From Flavihumibacter sp. CACIAM 22H1 (GTDB lineage: Bacteria > Bacteroidota > Bacteroidia > Chitinophagales > Chitinophagaceae), in contig NZ_LUKG01000019.1 of NCBI RefSeq assembly GCF_001601815.1, positions 1 through 32,864 of the forward strand: a stretch of DNA of 32,864 nt. Direction: 5' to 3'. How positions within the stretch are numbered: position 1 is the stretch's first letter; each line of letters opens with the position of its first letter. Both the position numbers and the translations under genes were made by a program. The notes under the pieces are model-generated. The model did no database searches. It was not told the DNA's origin and saw nothing but the letters and a program-made list of their open reading frames with translations. Positions 8,426-17,241 of this stretch are shown here, piece by piece.

Positions 8426-8989
8426 ATGCCTCAATCGCCTGAAGTGCACTATTGGATTGAACAAATCACACTATTCGGTGATCATCAGGCATTTGAAAAA
8501 CTTTACCTGCACTACTACGATCATCTTTTCAAATTCGCTTTCTCAATTGTAAAGAATGAAAAATCAGCAGAAGAAATCGTTTCCGATACATTTCTTAATA
8601 TTTGGCGCAATCGTTTGCGTTTATTAGAGATTGAAAACATTAAGCTTTATCTCTACGTTTCAGTAAAAAATTTATCGCTCCGGCATATTCGAAAAAATAA
8701 GGGCCGGGGAACTTATTGGCTCGATGACCACCTTATTGAAGAAATCGGCGCCACTACGCAAAACCCTGAGGATCTGCTGGTAACAAAGGAATTATTTTAC
8801 ACCATCCAACAAGCCATTGAAGAATTACCACCCAAATGCAAACTTATTTTCAAAATGGTGCGGGAAGATGGTATGAAATACAAAGAAATTGCTCAACTCC
8901 TTAGCATTTCTGTAAAAACAATTGATGCACAAATGGCTATTGCTTCCAAGAGAATTCTTGAATCAATCAAACTTTCTGTAAAAAAATAA
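8426..8989 (+). CDS. ECF-type RNA polymerase sigma factor (FecI-like, SusCD-linked)
   Basis: The 187-residue protein has only sigma region 2 (about 26-92, with YDHLFKFAFSIVKNEKSAEEIV and the TFLNIW segment) and sigma region 4 (about 125-178, with ELPPKCKLIFKMV and the helix-turn-helix YKEIAQLLSISVKTIDAQM). This is the ECF layout. Such factors direct RNA polymerase to the promoters of a linked SusC/SusD locus when released by the partner anti-sigma factor. A fecR-type gene follows directly and an STN-bearing SusC after it, which makes those the expected partner and target. It has its own 5' region after the upstream terminator. Confidence 0.95.
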   Translation: MPQSPEVHYWIEQITLFGDHQAFEKLYLHYYDHLFKFAFSIVKNEKSAEEIVSDTFLNIWRNRLRLLEIENIKLYLYVSVKNLSLRHIRKNKGRGTYWLDDHLIEEIGATTQNPEDLLVTKELFYTIQQAIEELPPKCKLIFKMVREDGMKYKEIAQLLSISVKTIDAQMAIASKRILESIKLSVKK

Positions 8990-9051
8990 GCACCGGCCTT
9001 AGGTGATTGTTCGGAAAACCGGCTCCTTTATACAGCACAAACATTGTTGTA

Positions 9052-10161
9052 TTGAAAGCCGAAAACAGAGTATACTATTTAATAGCAAGAAAACTTTCCC
9101 GGGAAGCCAGTTCACAAGAATTGGCGGAATTGGAAGACTTACTCAAATCCAACCCTGAACTGGCCTATAAAGCCAACCTTTATTCGGAGTACTTCCATCA
9201 TCCGGTATTAAACAATCCGGCCTACTCCCATCAAAAAACACAGGCTCTTGGCCGTCTGAAAACCCGGCTTCAACAAGAGTTCGGGGAAGACAGCCCGATT
9301 TCTGAACAAGCTCCTGAACCACCAGTAACAGAACCAACCCGTTGGCAATACCGCTGGAAAATAGCCGCCGCGCTGTTATTGATTACCCTGTCGCTGGCAG
9401 GTTTCGTCTATTACTATTCTGCCAGCCACACAAGCTTACCCCCACATTCGAATAACCAATATGCCACCATGCCGGGCACCCGTTCGAAAACAGTATTACC
9501 GGATGGTACCATTGTTTGGCTGAACAGTGAAAGCAGTATTCACTACAACGCCGATTTCGGAAAATCAAAACGGGAAGTAACACTTATTGGGGAAGCTTTT
9601 TTTGATGTTACACATATGGAGGATATCCCATTTATTGTCCATGCAAAATCAGTTGATATCCTGGTAAAAGGAACGGCTTTTAATGTGCGTAGCTATCCGG
9701 GTACGGAGAAAGTTCAGACCTCGCTGCTCCGGGGTTTGGTGGAAGTATCCGGAGCTGCCTTACCGGGCAAAAAAATCAGGTTGCATCCCAATGAAAAAAT
9801 AACGATTGAGGTAGCGGAGAGCCGCCAGGGATCCTCTTCTCAAAAAACAACGCTTCAGGCAAACCAACAAAAGATTGCTTACAGTATCGATTCCCTGAAA
9901 GAAAGTTCCCTGGCGGCCGTAATTCCTGAAGTTGCCTGGATCCATAACCGGTTGGTTTTTGACAACGAGCCACTGGAAGACGTATTGGAAAAAATGGAAA
10001 AATGGTACGCTGTAGACATCTTTCTAATGAATCAGAAAATTGCCAAAAAACAGGTGTCCGGGGTGCTTGAAAATGAAAATATTGAAGAAGCCCTAAAAGC
10101 CCTTCAACTCCTAAACGATTTTGAATATACTATTACCGGAAGAGAAATACGTATCAAATAA
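9052..10161 (+). CDS. FecR-family anti-sigma factor
   Basis: This single-pass inner-membrane regulator is predicted to hold the upstream ECF sigma factor through its cytoplasmic N terminus and to receive a signal from the SusC STN domain in the periplasm. With the start used here (369 residues) the parts are: cytoplasmic head with ENRVYYLIARKLSREAS, transmembrane helix about 102-122, FecR domain about 137-245 (MPGTRSKTVLPDGTIVWLNS, EAFFDVTH, VKGTAFNVRSY) and C-terminal DUF4974 domain about 298-368. There is no ATG near the expected start. I chose the TTG at 9052 because family members begin a few residues before ENR; a TTG at 9007 would add 15 residues. The gene lies about 60 bases after the sigma gene. 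Confidence 0.92.
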   Translation: MKAENRVYYLIARKLSREASSQELAELEDLLKSNPELAYKANLYSEYFHHPVLNNPAYSHQKTQALGRLKTRLQQEFGEDSPISEQAPEPPVTEPTRWQYRWKIAAALLLITLSLAGFVYYYSASHTSLPPHSNNQYATMPGTRSKTVLPDGTIVWLNSESSIHYNADFGKSKREVTLIGEAFFDVTHMEDIPFIVHAKSVDILVKGTAFNVRSYPGTEKVQTSLLRGLVEVSGAALPGKKIRLHPNEKITIEVAESRQGSSSQKTTLQANQQKIAYSIDSLKESSLAAVIPEVAWIHNRLVFDNEPLEDVLEKMEKWYAVDIFLMNQKIAKKQVSGVLENENIEEALKALQLLNDFEYTITGREIRIK

Positions 10162-10217
10162 CCATCCCGAATAATAACCAAATCTGCCGCTTATGTAATC
10201 AACCCAACAAAACAAAA

Positions 10218-10243
10218 AAGAGAGATGCGGTCACATCTCCCTT
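10218..10243 (+). promoter_or_regulatory. Hairpin in the susC leader region
   Basis: GAGATG (10222-10227) pairs with CATCTC (10234-10239) around a CGGTCA loop, and AAG/CTT extends the stem past a mismatch. No U-tract follows, so a leader RNA structure is more likely than a terminator. Confidence 0.4.
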
Positions 10244-10260
10244 AAAACTTAGTCAAAAAA

Positions 10261-10293
10261 GGCATCGGCTTTCTTTGAGCGGATAGCGATGCC
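10261..10293 (+). promoter_or_regulatory. Second inverted repeat in the susC leader region
   Basis: GGCATCG (10261-10267) and CGATGCC (10287-10293) are perfect complements with a 19-base spacer, ending 27 bases before the susC ATG. It could be an RNA stem in the leader or an operator; the sequence alone does not decide. Confidence 0.4.
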
Positions 10294-10320
10294 CATCTTT
10301 AAACGTAAGATTCCAAAATT

Positions 10321-13300
10321 ATGCAAAAAAATCGTATACCCCTATTTCGTTGGGGTATCCACCAGAACTTTCCCAAACTGCTGGTAATTATGAAACTAAC
10401 TGCTTTTCTTTTACTTGGCATTTGCCTGCATGCATCTGCAAAAATCTATTCTCAGCAGGAGGTTACCATCTCAGTAAAAAACCTGGAGCTTAAAAAATTC
10501 TTCAACCTGCTCCAGAAAAAAACAGACTATCGTTTTCTTTATGAAGATGGAAAACTACCTGCAGATTTAATCGTAAACCTGGATGTGGAAAAAGCTTCCA
10601 TACATGCCGTACTTGAAAAAGTATTGCACAATACCAGGCTTCATTACAAATTACTCAATAACAACCTGATTGTTGTACGTGAATTCAATGAGGTTGAAAG
10701 CCGGGTCATACGAGGCAGGATAACGGATGAAAACGGCCTGCCCATGGCAGATGTAAGCGTACGTATCAAAAACTCCAACTCCGGAACCTCCACCAATAAT
10801 AAGGGAGAATTTGAAATTGAAGCAACAGACAATAATATCCTGGAAATCTCCTATATAGGATACATAACACAGGAAATTAAATTACAGGGTAAAACAGAGC
10901 TTATCATTCAACTACAACCTGGCGATAAAAATCTGGAAGAAGTAGTAATGGTTGGATTTGGTGTGCAGAAAAAAGTAAACCTTACCGGTGCTGTTGATAT
11001 GGTTACCGCAAAACAATTGGAAAGCCGCCCGATTGCTAATGTGGGGGCAGGTTTACAGGGACTTATACCCAATCTTAACATCACCCAGTCGAATGGCCGT
11101 GCAACCAGCAATCCGGCATTTAATATTCGTGGTTTCACCAGCCTTAACGGAGGCGATCCACTGATCGTTGTGGACAATGTGCCCTTTACTTCTGATGAAG
11201 TGGCGCGTATTAATCCGAATGATATTGAATCTGTAACCGTATTAAAAGATGCCTCTTCTGCAGCTATTTATGGAGCAAGAGCTGCTTTTGGAGTGGTGCT
11301 TATAACTACCAAATCGGCCAAAGGCAGCAAACTGAATGTAGCGCTGAACTCTATGGTTGCTTTCAGAACTGCCGGGAAATTACCCGAGCTGGTTACTGAC
11401 CCCTACACCGTTATGGATATGAAACATAAGGCGGCTGTGCCCTTATACAATTTATACCCAGAAGCGGTGAGAGAATACGCACGGCAACGCTCTGAAAACC
11501 CTTCGCTGCCGGCTGTTATTCCAAGTCCGGCTAACCCCGAAAACTGGGCTTATTTCGGTTCAACCAACTGGATGGAAGAGGCCTACCTCCAAAAAGCGCC
11601 CACCTACAATACCAACCTCAGTCTTTCACAAAAAACAGAAAAACTGAGTTATTATGTGTCTGGTGACTACTATCAGCAGGATGGCTTGCTGAAATTCGGA
11701 AACGATGTATTCAAACGCTACAATATGCGTGGAAAAGCCGACCTGAAAATCACCGACTGGCTCAACTTTTCCAACAATACACTAATTACCAGTTCGGAAT
11801 ATGATGCCCCGGTTTTCCTGGACGGCGATTTCTTCTGGAACGTTAACCGCACCAACCCACTGGATGTACCTAAAAATCCGGATGGCACCTGGAGTTCAGC
11901 CGGCGCAAGTGTATTGGGCAGATTACAAACCGGTGGACGAGCAGATACCAGGCTCAATGAATTCCAGACTACTTTTTCCGCCAGCGCATCCATCCTGAAA
12001 AACAGCTGGAATATCAAAGCCGACTACAGCATTCGCAGAGGGTCGAGCAACACCCGTTCCTATGATATTCCCATTCCGTATAAAACAGGACCGAACAACC
12101 CGGTGGGTTATACAGGTTCAACCACCAGTTGGGCAAGAAGCCAGAACAGCAGCACCCGATACAATGTATTAAATCTTTATACAGATTTTCACAAGGAACT
12201 GGGTAAACACGATATTCAGGCACTCCTCGGCTTTAACCAGGAATACCGGCTGAATCAACAATTCAGTGCAACCAGGAATAATATCATCTCCACGTCTCTT
12301 CCTTCCATCGGACTTAGTACCGGTACCATGACGGAAACAGAAACCATTACTGACTGGGCCGTTCAGGGCATTTTTACCGGATTGGTTATCATTATAACAA
12401 CCGGTACCTGCTCGAATTCAATGGCCGTTACGATGGTTCGTCCCGGTTTCCTAAAGATAAACGCTGGGGATTCTTTCCTTCTGCTTCGGCCGGCTGGGTA
12501 GTTTCAGAAGAATCTTTTTTTCGGAATATTAATCAGGCAATCGGGTTGGATCACCTGAAACTACGGGCTTCTTACGGGTCGCTCGGTAACCAGGCATCTG
12601 TTAGCGAGTATGCCTATATTCCTACCATGTCGAACGGGCAGGTAAGTTATATACTGGGAAGCGGCCGCCCAATGGCGGTTTACGCACCCGGAGCCGTTTC
12701 GGATAATTTCAGCTGGGAAAAAATCAGTACCGTTAATTTAGGCGTTGATCTTGCTTTCTTCCGTAACAGGTTGCAGGTAAACTTCGATAAATATACCCGG
12801 TATACCAATGATATGCTGATACCCGGCAAAACCTTGCCGGCTGTTTTCGGCACTGGCGTGCCTCGTGAAAATTCAGGCGACCTGAAAACCAAAGGATGGG
12901 AAATGCGCCTGGCCTGGCGCGATAACGGCCTACTTGCCGGCACTCCTTTTTTCTACAACCTTACTTTTACACTGGCAGATAATCGTTCCTGGATAACCCG
13001 CTTTGATAACCCGGCCAAACTACTGAGCAATTATTATGTTGGACAGGAAATCGGAGAAATATGGGGAGCGGAAATAACCGGCTTCTTCCAGAACGAAGAA
13101 GACCTTGCCAAACACCCCGATCAACGGGCTATGGGTACCGACGACCAGGGCTATCAGTTTTTTGTAGGCGACCCCAAATTTGCCGACAGAAACAAGGATG
13201 GCGTAGTTGATATGGGCGCAAAAACCGTCGACAACCACGGCGACCTGTATAAGCTGGGGAACAGCAGCGCACGTTATCCCTTCGGCATCGACCTGTCTGG

Positions 13301-13775
13301 CGGATGGAAAGGTTTTGACCTGCGCTTATTCTTCCAGGGAATCGGAAAAAGAGACTGGTACCCAGGCGCTTCCAACGTATATTTCTGGGGCATTTTTGCC
13401 CAGCCATGGACCAATGTAACTAAACAAAATATGGACTATTGGTCGCCCGAAAATCCGCATGCTTATTTCCCGGCTGTACGGGCATATACCGCAGAAGATA
13501 ATATGGAGCAGCTTGGTATACCAAACAAACGGTATATGCAAAATGCAGCTTATATGCGGATGAAAAACATAACGCTCGGATATTCCTTGCCCACAGCATG
13601 GATCAAACGCTTAAAATTCAATAAAATCCGCTTTTACCTGAGCGCAGAAAATGCATTTGAACTGAGCAAAGTAAAAGTTAAACTGGATCCGGAATCACTG
13701 GGCTCAGGAAGCAGAGCCGGTGCCGCTTATCCTTTCCAACGCACTTATTCTATTGGATTGAACCTGAATTATTAA
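10321..13775 (+). pseudogene. SusC/RagA-family TonB-linked outer-membrane receptor, broken by a single-base frameshift
   Basis: SusC proteins are TonB-driven outer-membrane importers that work with a SusD lid. The first frame (10321-12501) shows a signal peptide, an STN signalling domain (about 45-120, for contact with FecR), a carboxypeptidase-like domain (VIRGRITDENGLPMADVSV onward), the plug (EEVVMVGFGVQKK) and the signature IESVTVLKDASSAAIYGARA. After ...DWAVQGIFT it leaves the correct frame and ends 41 residues later. The missing barrel continues in frame 3, reading RIGYHYNNRYLLEFNGRYDG from 12378 through to 13775 without a stop. Restoring one C at about 12377 gives one continuous protein of about 1151 residues, normal for STN-type SusC. 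It is either a real inactivation or a sequencing error. The second piece has no proper start of its own. The susD gene follows 19 bases later. Confidence 0.92.
12376..12380 (+). other. Frameshift site in susC (one C missing)
   Basis: The sequence reads TTTTTACCGGATTGG. With ACCC instead of ACC the frame reads F-T-R-I-G-Y-H-Y-N-N-R-Y, the usual SusC barrel sequence, and joins the two open frames exactly. Nothing else is lost. Confidence 0.88.
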
Positions 13776-13794
13776 TCATCAAGCGAACAAAACA

Positions 13795-15579
13795 ATGAAA
13801 TACGCACTACGTTTTTGTATACTGCTCGGAATGTTTTTCGCTTCCTGTGAAAAAGATTTCCTGCAACGAACACCGCAGACATCCATTACCAAAGAAGATT
13901 TCTTTAATACCCCCGCTGATCTCCAAACTTATACCAATGGATTTTATAGCCAGCTACGTTCCAAGTGGGAGGACCTGTATTCGGATAATATATCTGTCTA
14001 TACAGGTTCCAGCGAAGTGGACAACCTGGTTCGCGGAGGTATAACACCAGCAACCGTTGGCGGTTGGAATAACTGGGGCACCTTACGCAGCATCAATTTT
14101 ATGTTGCAGAATACAGGTAAAACAACCGGAGACCCCGTCACCATCAATCATTATATCGGCATCGCCCGATTCTTCCGGGCAAATTTCTACTATAACATGG
14201 TAAAGCGATACGGCGATGTACCCTGGTATGGCAGCGTAATTGGCACCAGCGACGAAGACCTTTTGTACAAAGCAAAAGATAGCCGCGCTGTGGTAGTAGA
14301 TTCGATCATGAACGACCTGGAATTTGCAGCTGCCAATATTTTGCCTTCACTTACCAATAACACGCAACTCACAAAGTGGGCAGCACTTCAACTCCTGGCA
14401 AGAATTGCACTGCACGAAGGAACCTACCGGAAATACCATGATGAAATCGGGCTCGAATCTTCCGCAGCCGGCTTTCTGCAAAAAGCAGTAAATGCCTCTC
14501 AGAAAATAATGGAGGAAGGCGGCTTTACCATTTACTCTACCGGTGCAAACGCCCTGGACTACCGGGCTCTTTTTTCCAGCAATAACCTTTCTGCCAACAA
14601 AGAAGTTATTTACCTGGAGAAAAACAACAAAGAAGAAGGCATTGCCAATAATACCCACGTGGTGCTTGACTGGCAATGGGCTTTAAGTGCCGACCTGATG
14701 AATGATTACCTTATGCGTGATGGCACGCCGTTTACCAGCACCGCCGACTATGATAAAAAAACCTTTGTGCAGGTATTTCAGAACCGTGACCCGCGTTTAC
14801 CCGAAACCATTATGCCACCCGGTTTCACCACCGCACCAGGTAATACGCCCCTGGTAATTAAACCTAATTTCGGAGGATACATGCAAGTGAAATTTTACCC
14901 CAGAGATCCGGCATTACGGGGTGGATGGGTCTTAAACTATACCGACCTTCCCATTTTTCGGCTGGCAGAAGTATTGCTAATCAATGCGGAAGCAAAAACC
15001 GAACTCGGTACCATTACACAAGCTGACCTCGATCAAACTATCAACAAACTGCGTCGCAGAGTGGGTATGCCCGATCTTTCCATGGCTGTTGCAAATGGAA
15101 ATCCCGATCCCTATCAGGCGCAAAAATATCCGCTGGTTGCGGGCGCCCAAAAAGGCCTTTTACTGGAAATCAGAAGAGAACGCCGGATAGAACTAGCCTG
15201 CGAAGGATTCCGTTTAGATGATCTTTACCGGTGGAAAGCAGGCCAGTTACTGGGCAAGCATTCAAAAGGCATGTATATACCGGCACTGGGGGCCTACGAC
15301 GTAACCGGAGATGGTGAGGAAGATATTGCCATCCTGGAACAACAAGGTGCCGAAGATCCGATTAATCACCTTCCGCCAAACGTAAAAAATAAACTCATCA
15401 AGTTTTATCTAACAGATCAAAGCTATTACCTGGAAAATGAAAATTCGGGTGCCCTGCTTTTTGGAAAAGACAGGCAACAGCCCAGAAATTTCGTAGAGCC
15501 GAAATATTATCATTTCCCTATTCCGCAGGAACAAACCCTGTTGAATAAAAATCTTACACAACCGGCTGGTTGGCAGTAA
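13795..15579 (+). CDS. SusD/RagB-family nutrient-binding outer-membrane lipoprotein
   Basis: SusD proteins sit on the cell surface over the SusC barrel and bind the nutrient. The 594-residue product has a lipoprotein signal with lipobox FASC and Cys18 as the lipidated residue. It then shows the usual SusD N-terminal pattern FLQRTPQTSITKEDFFN, the TPR-like helical region with ARFFRANFYYNMVKRYGDVPW, and the C-terminal SusD hallmarks LPIFRLAEVLLINAEAK and RRERRIELACEGFRLDDLYRW. It appears intact, starts 19 bases after the frameshifted susC stop and is probably co-transcribed with it. If susC is truly inactive, SusD would lack its transport partner. The ligand cannot be deduced. Confidence 0.95.
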   Translation: MKYALRFCILLGMFFASCEKDFLQRTPQTSITKEDFFNTPADLQTYTNGFYSQLRSKWEDLYSDNISVYTGSSEVDNLVRGGITPATVGGWNNWGTLRSINFMLQNTGKTTGDPVTINHYIGIARFFRANFYYNMVKRYGDVPWYGSVIGTSDEDLLYKAKDSRAVVVDSIMNDLEFAAANILPSLTNNTQLTKWAALQLLARIALHEGTYRKYHDEIGLESSAAGFLQKAVNASQKIMEEGGFTIYSTGANALDYRALFSSNNLSANKEVIYLEKNNKEEGIANNTHVVLDWQWALSADLMNDYLMRDGTPFTSTADYDKKTFVQVFQNRDPRLPETIMPPGFTTAPGNTPLVIKPNFGGYMQVKFYPRDPALRGGWVLNYTDLPIFRLAEVLLINAEAKTELGTITQADLDQTINKLRRRVGMPDLSMAVANGNPDPYQAQKYPLVAGAQKGLLLEIRRERRIELACEGFRLDDLYRWKAGQLLGKHSKGMYIPALGAYDVTGDGEEDIAILEQQGAEDPINHLPPNVKNKLIKFYLTDQSYYLENENSGALLFGKDRQQPRNFVEPKYYHFPIPQEQTLLNKNLTQPAGWQ

Positions 15580-15604
15580 GCAGTAAAGGTCAAACCTTTC
15601 CACA

Positions 15605-15646
15605 GGAACGAAGCCGGCCAAACCGGCGCAGGCTTCGTTCCTTTTT
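15605..15646 (+). terminator. Strong rho-independent terminator after susD
   Basis: GGAACGAAGCC (15605-15615) and GGCTTCGTTCC (15631-15641) are perfect 11-base complements, with an inner GCCGG/CCGGC pairing, followed by TTTTT. It separates susD from the phosphoesterase gene. Confidence 0.9.
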
Positions 15647-15673
15647 AATCTGGGTTTTAAAGAAATTATAACC

Positions 15674-16567
15674 ATGAAAAGAAGACGCTTTTTATCCCTT
15701 TTACCCCTCCCTCTTACGGGTATTGCCCCGGCTTCCCTGGCCATGGAAACTGGCAGCCGCGCAAAACCAGTACTCACTATTGCACATATAACCGATGTGC
15801 ATATCCGGCCCGACGAACAGGTACCACAACGATTCCTGCGCTGCCTCGATCTTATTAAGAAAGAAAAAATCGACTTTTTTCTCAACACCGGCGATTCCAT
15901 TCATGCAGCCGACTATAAAGACATCACCAGAGAACGCGTATTGGAACAATGGAAAGCATGGGATGACTGTATGCAATCTCTTAAAAATTATGACGTCTAT
16001 AGCTGTATTGGTAACCATGATCCCTGGTGGGCAGCCCCCTCCAAGGACGATGCCATGTATGGAGTAGCCTATGCCGCCAAACGTGCGGGTATGCCACACC
16101 GGTACTATCAGTTTAAAAAGAAAAACTGGCATTTTATTGTATTGGATGGCAATAACCCGGGTATTTCGCTCGACCAGGAGCAAATGGACTGGCTGAAGCT
16201 CAAACTTAGCGAAATCAAACAGGGAGAATTTGCTTTGCTAATGTCGCATTATCCGATTTTAACCGTTACCGGAACCTTTGAAGGCGGACAGCATAAAGAT
16301 CATACTGAGCTAAAAAAACTATTCTATCAATATAAGGATCAGGTTAAAGTATGCCTTAGCGGCCACCAGCATTTGCTCGACCGGGCATGGTACAATGGGG
16401 TACATTATTTTTGCAACGGCGCCATGAGCGGATTCTGGTGGGGGAAAGGAGATCAACGATCTGCTGCACCTTATTTTTACCAGGAAACGCCGCCGGGTTA
16501 TGCGATCCTGAAACTCTATGCAGACGGCACCCTGGAGAATACCTATATTCCCCTGGCAATTGAATAA
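15674..16567 (+). CDS. Exported calcineurin-like metallophosphoesterase
   Basis: The 297-residue protein has all the metal-ligand motifs of the two-metal phosphoesterase fold: DVH (Asp41, His43), GDS (Asp74), GNHD (Asn114, His115), the SHYP histidine (His192) and GHQH (His231, His233). It would cleave a phosphomonoester or phosphodiester bond. The N terminus MKRRRFLSLLPLPLTGIAPASLA has arginines before a hydrophobic stretch and looks like a Sec or Tat signal, so the enzyme should be periplasmic. It lies 94 bases after susD on the same strand but behind a strong terminator, so it has its own promoter or depends on read-through. Its place suggests the SusCD ligand may carry a phosphate group; this is inference. 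No glycosidase is in the locus. Confidence 0.88.
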   Translation: MKRRRFLSLLPLPLTGIAPASLAMETGSRAKPVLTIAHITDVHIRPDEQVPQRFLRCLDLIKKEKIDFFLNTGDSIHAADYKDITRERVLEQWKAWDDCMQSLKNYDVYSCIGNHDPWWAAPSKDDAMYGVAYAAKRAGMPHRYYQFKKKNWHFIVLDGNNPGISLDQEQMDWLKLKLSEIKQGEFALLMSHYPILTVTGTFEGGQHKDHTELKKLFYQYKDQVKVCLSGHQHLLDRAWYNGVHYFCNGAMSGFWWGKGDQRSAAPYFYQETPPGYAILKLYADGTLENTYIPLAIE

Positions 16568-16575
16568 AATATCCG

Positions 16576-16842
16576 CTAAAAAGGAAGTTGCCGGGTAATT
16601 GCAAAGGATACCAATGAAACAGCCACCATGGTGATAACGGCCAGTAAAAACAAAACGCGGCCCCTTCTTTCCGTATGCGGATCCTTATCACGCCGACCTT
16701 CATACCAGGTATAAGCACTGTAAAGAGATAATAATACCGCAGCTACAAATATGAGCTGGTATAAGCCAAGCGCCGCTCCCACGGCATCCAGCAAAAAAAA
16801 CGAATTCAAATAAAAAAAGATAATACCAAGCAGATATTCCAT
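16576..16842 (-). CDS. Small membrane protein of unknown function
   Basis: The 88-residue product is mostly hydrophobic. A hydrophobic N-terminal half (about 4-46, probably two helices) is followed by a charged loop, YEGRRDKDPHTERRGR (47-62), and a last helix (about 63-82). I do not recognise the family. It converges on the phosphoesterase gene with only 8 bases between the two stops. It lies downstream of the SUI1-type gene on the same strand, but a terminator hairpin at 16875-16908 stands between them. The ATG at 16842 is the only start that keeps the first helix. Confidence 0.65.
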   Translation of the reverse strand: MEYLLGIIFFYLNSFFLLDAVGAALGLYQLIFVAAVLLSLYSAYTWYEGRRDKDPHTERRGRVLFLLAVITMVAVSLVSFAITRQLPF

Positions 16843-16874
16843 ATACGAACTGGTTTATAAAATCATTCCACTTA

Positions 16875-16908
16875 AAAACTGTGAAACCCTTACCCGGTTC
16901 ACAGTTTT
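16875..16908. terminator. Terminator overlapping the stop codon of the SUI1-type gene
   Basis: AAAACTGTGAA (16875-16885) and TTCACAGTTTT (16898-16908) are perfect complements. On the minus strand the stem is followed by a short T run, so it should end the nadC transcript; the TGA stop of the upstream gene (16899-16901) lies inside the stem. On the plus strand T runs also follow, so it may act both ways. Confidence 0.75.
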
Positions 16909-17240
16909 TTCGTTTTTGAGTACCCTTTTTTGATTAACCAGTCGAGGATCTTAGCACGATGATCGCCCTGGATCAGAATTTCTCCCTCTTTCACAGCACC
17001 ACCGGTACCGCAAAAATTTTTCAGCAATTTGCCCAGGGCTTCCAGGTCGGCAGTAGTACCCACAAATCCGGAAACTAGTGAAACCGCTTTTCCACCCCGC
17101 TGTTTGGTTTCCAGCCAAACGCTCAATACCTGTTTGGCAGGTTCCAGTGTTTCCTGCTCCGTAGCCTCCTCTTCTATCCGAAAATTCGGATCGGTGGAGT
17201 AAACATACCCAAACTTATCGCCTTTATTTTTTTTACTCAT
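16899..17240 (-). CDS. yciH: SUI1/eIF1-like translation initiation factor (YciH family)
   Basis: The 113-residue protein has a variable charged N-terminal half and a C-terminal SUI1 domain (about 40-108) with VWLETKQRGGKAVSLVSGF, LLKNFCGTGGAVKEGEILIQGDH and the closing ILDWLIKKGY. SUI1 domains bind the small ribosomal subunit; eukaryotic eIF1 controls start-codon choice, while the bacterial role is poorly defined. Its ATG comes directly after the nadC stop, with one base between, so the two are translationally close and surely co-transcribed. Confidence 0.9.
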   Translation of the reverse strand: MSKKNKGDKFGYVYSTDPNFRIEEEATEQETLEPAKQVLSVWLETKQRGGKAVSLVSGFVGTTADLEALGKLLKNFCGTGGAVKEGEILIQGDHRAKILDWLIKKGYSKTKKL

Positions 17241-17241
17241 A

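Noticed and set aside
12546-13775. Open frame of 409 residues as an independent gene
   Set aside because: Its sequence is the C-terminal part of the SusC barrel. The same frame is open back to 12378, where it joins the upstream frame after adding one C; the TTG start is incidental.
15409-16183. Minus-strand open frames of 160-163 residues across susD and the phosphoesterase
   Set aside because: Both overlap well-supported plus-strand genes and the terminator between them; compositions look random.
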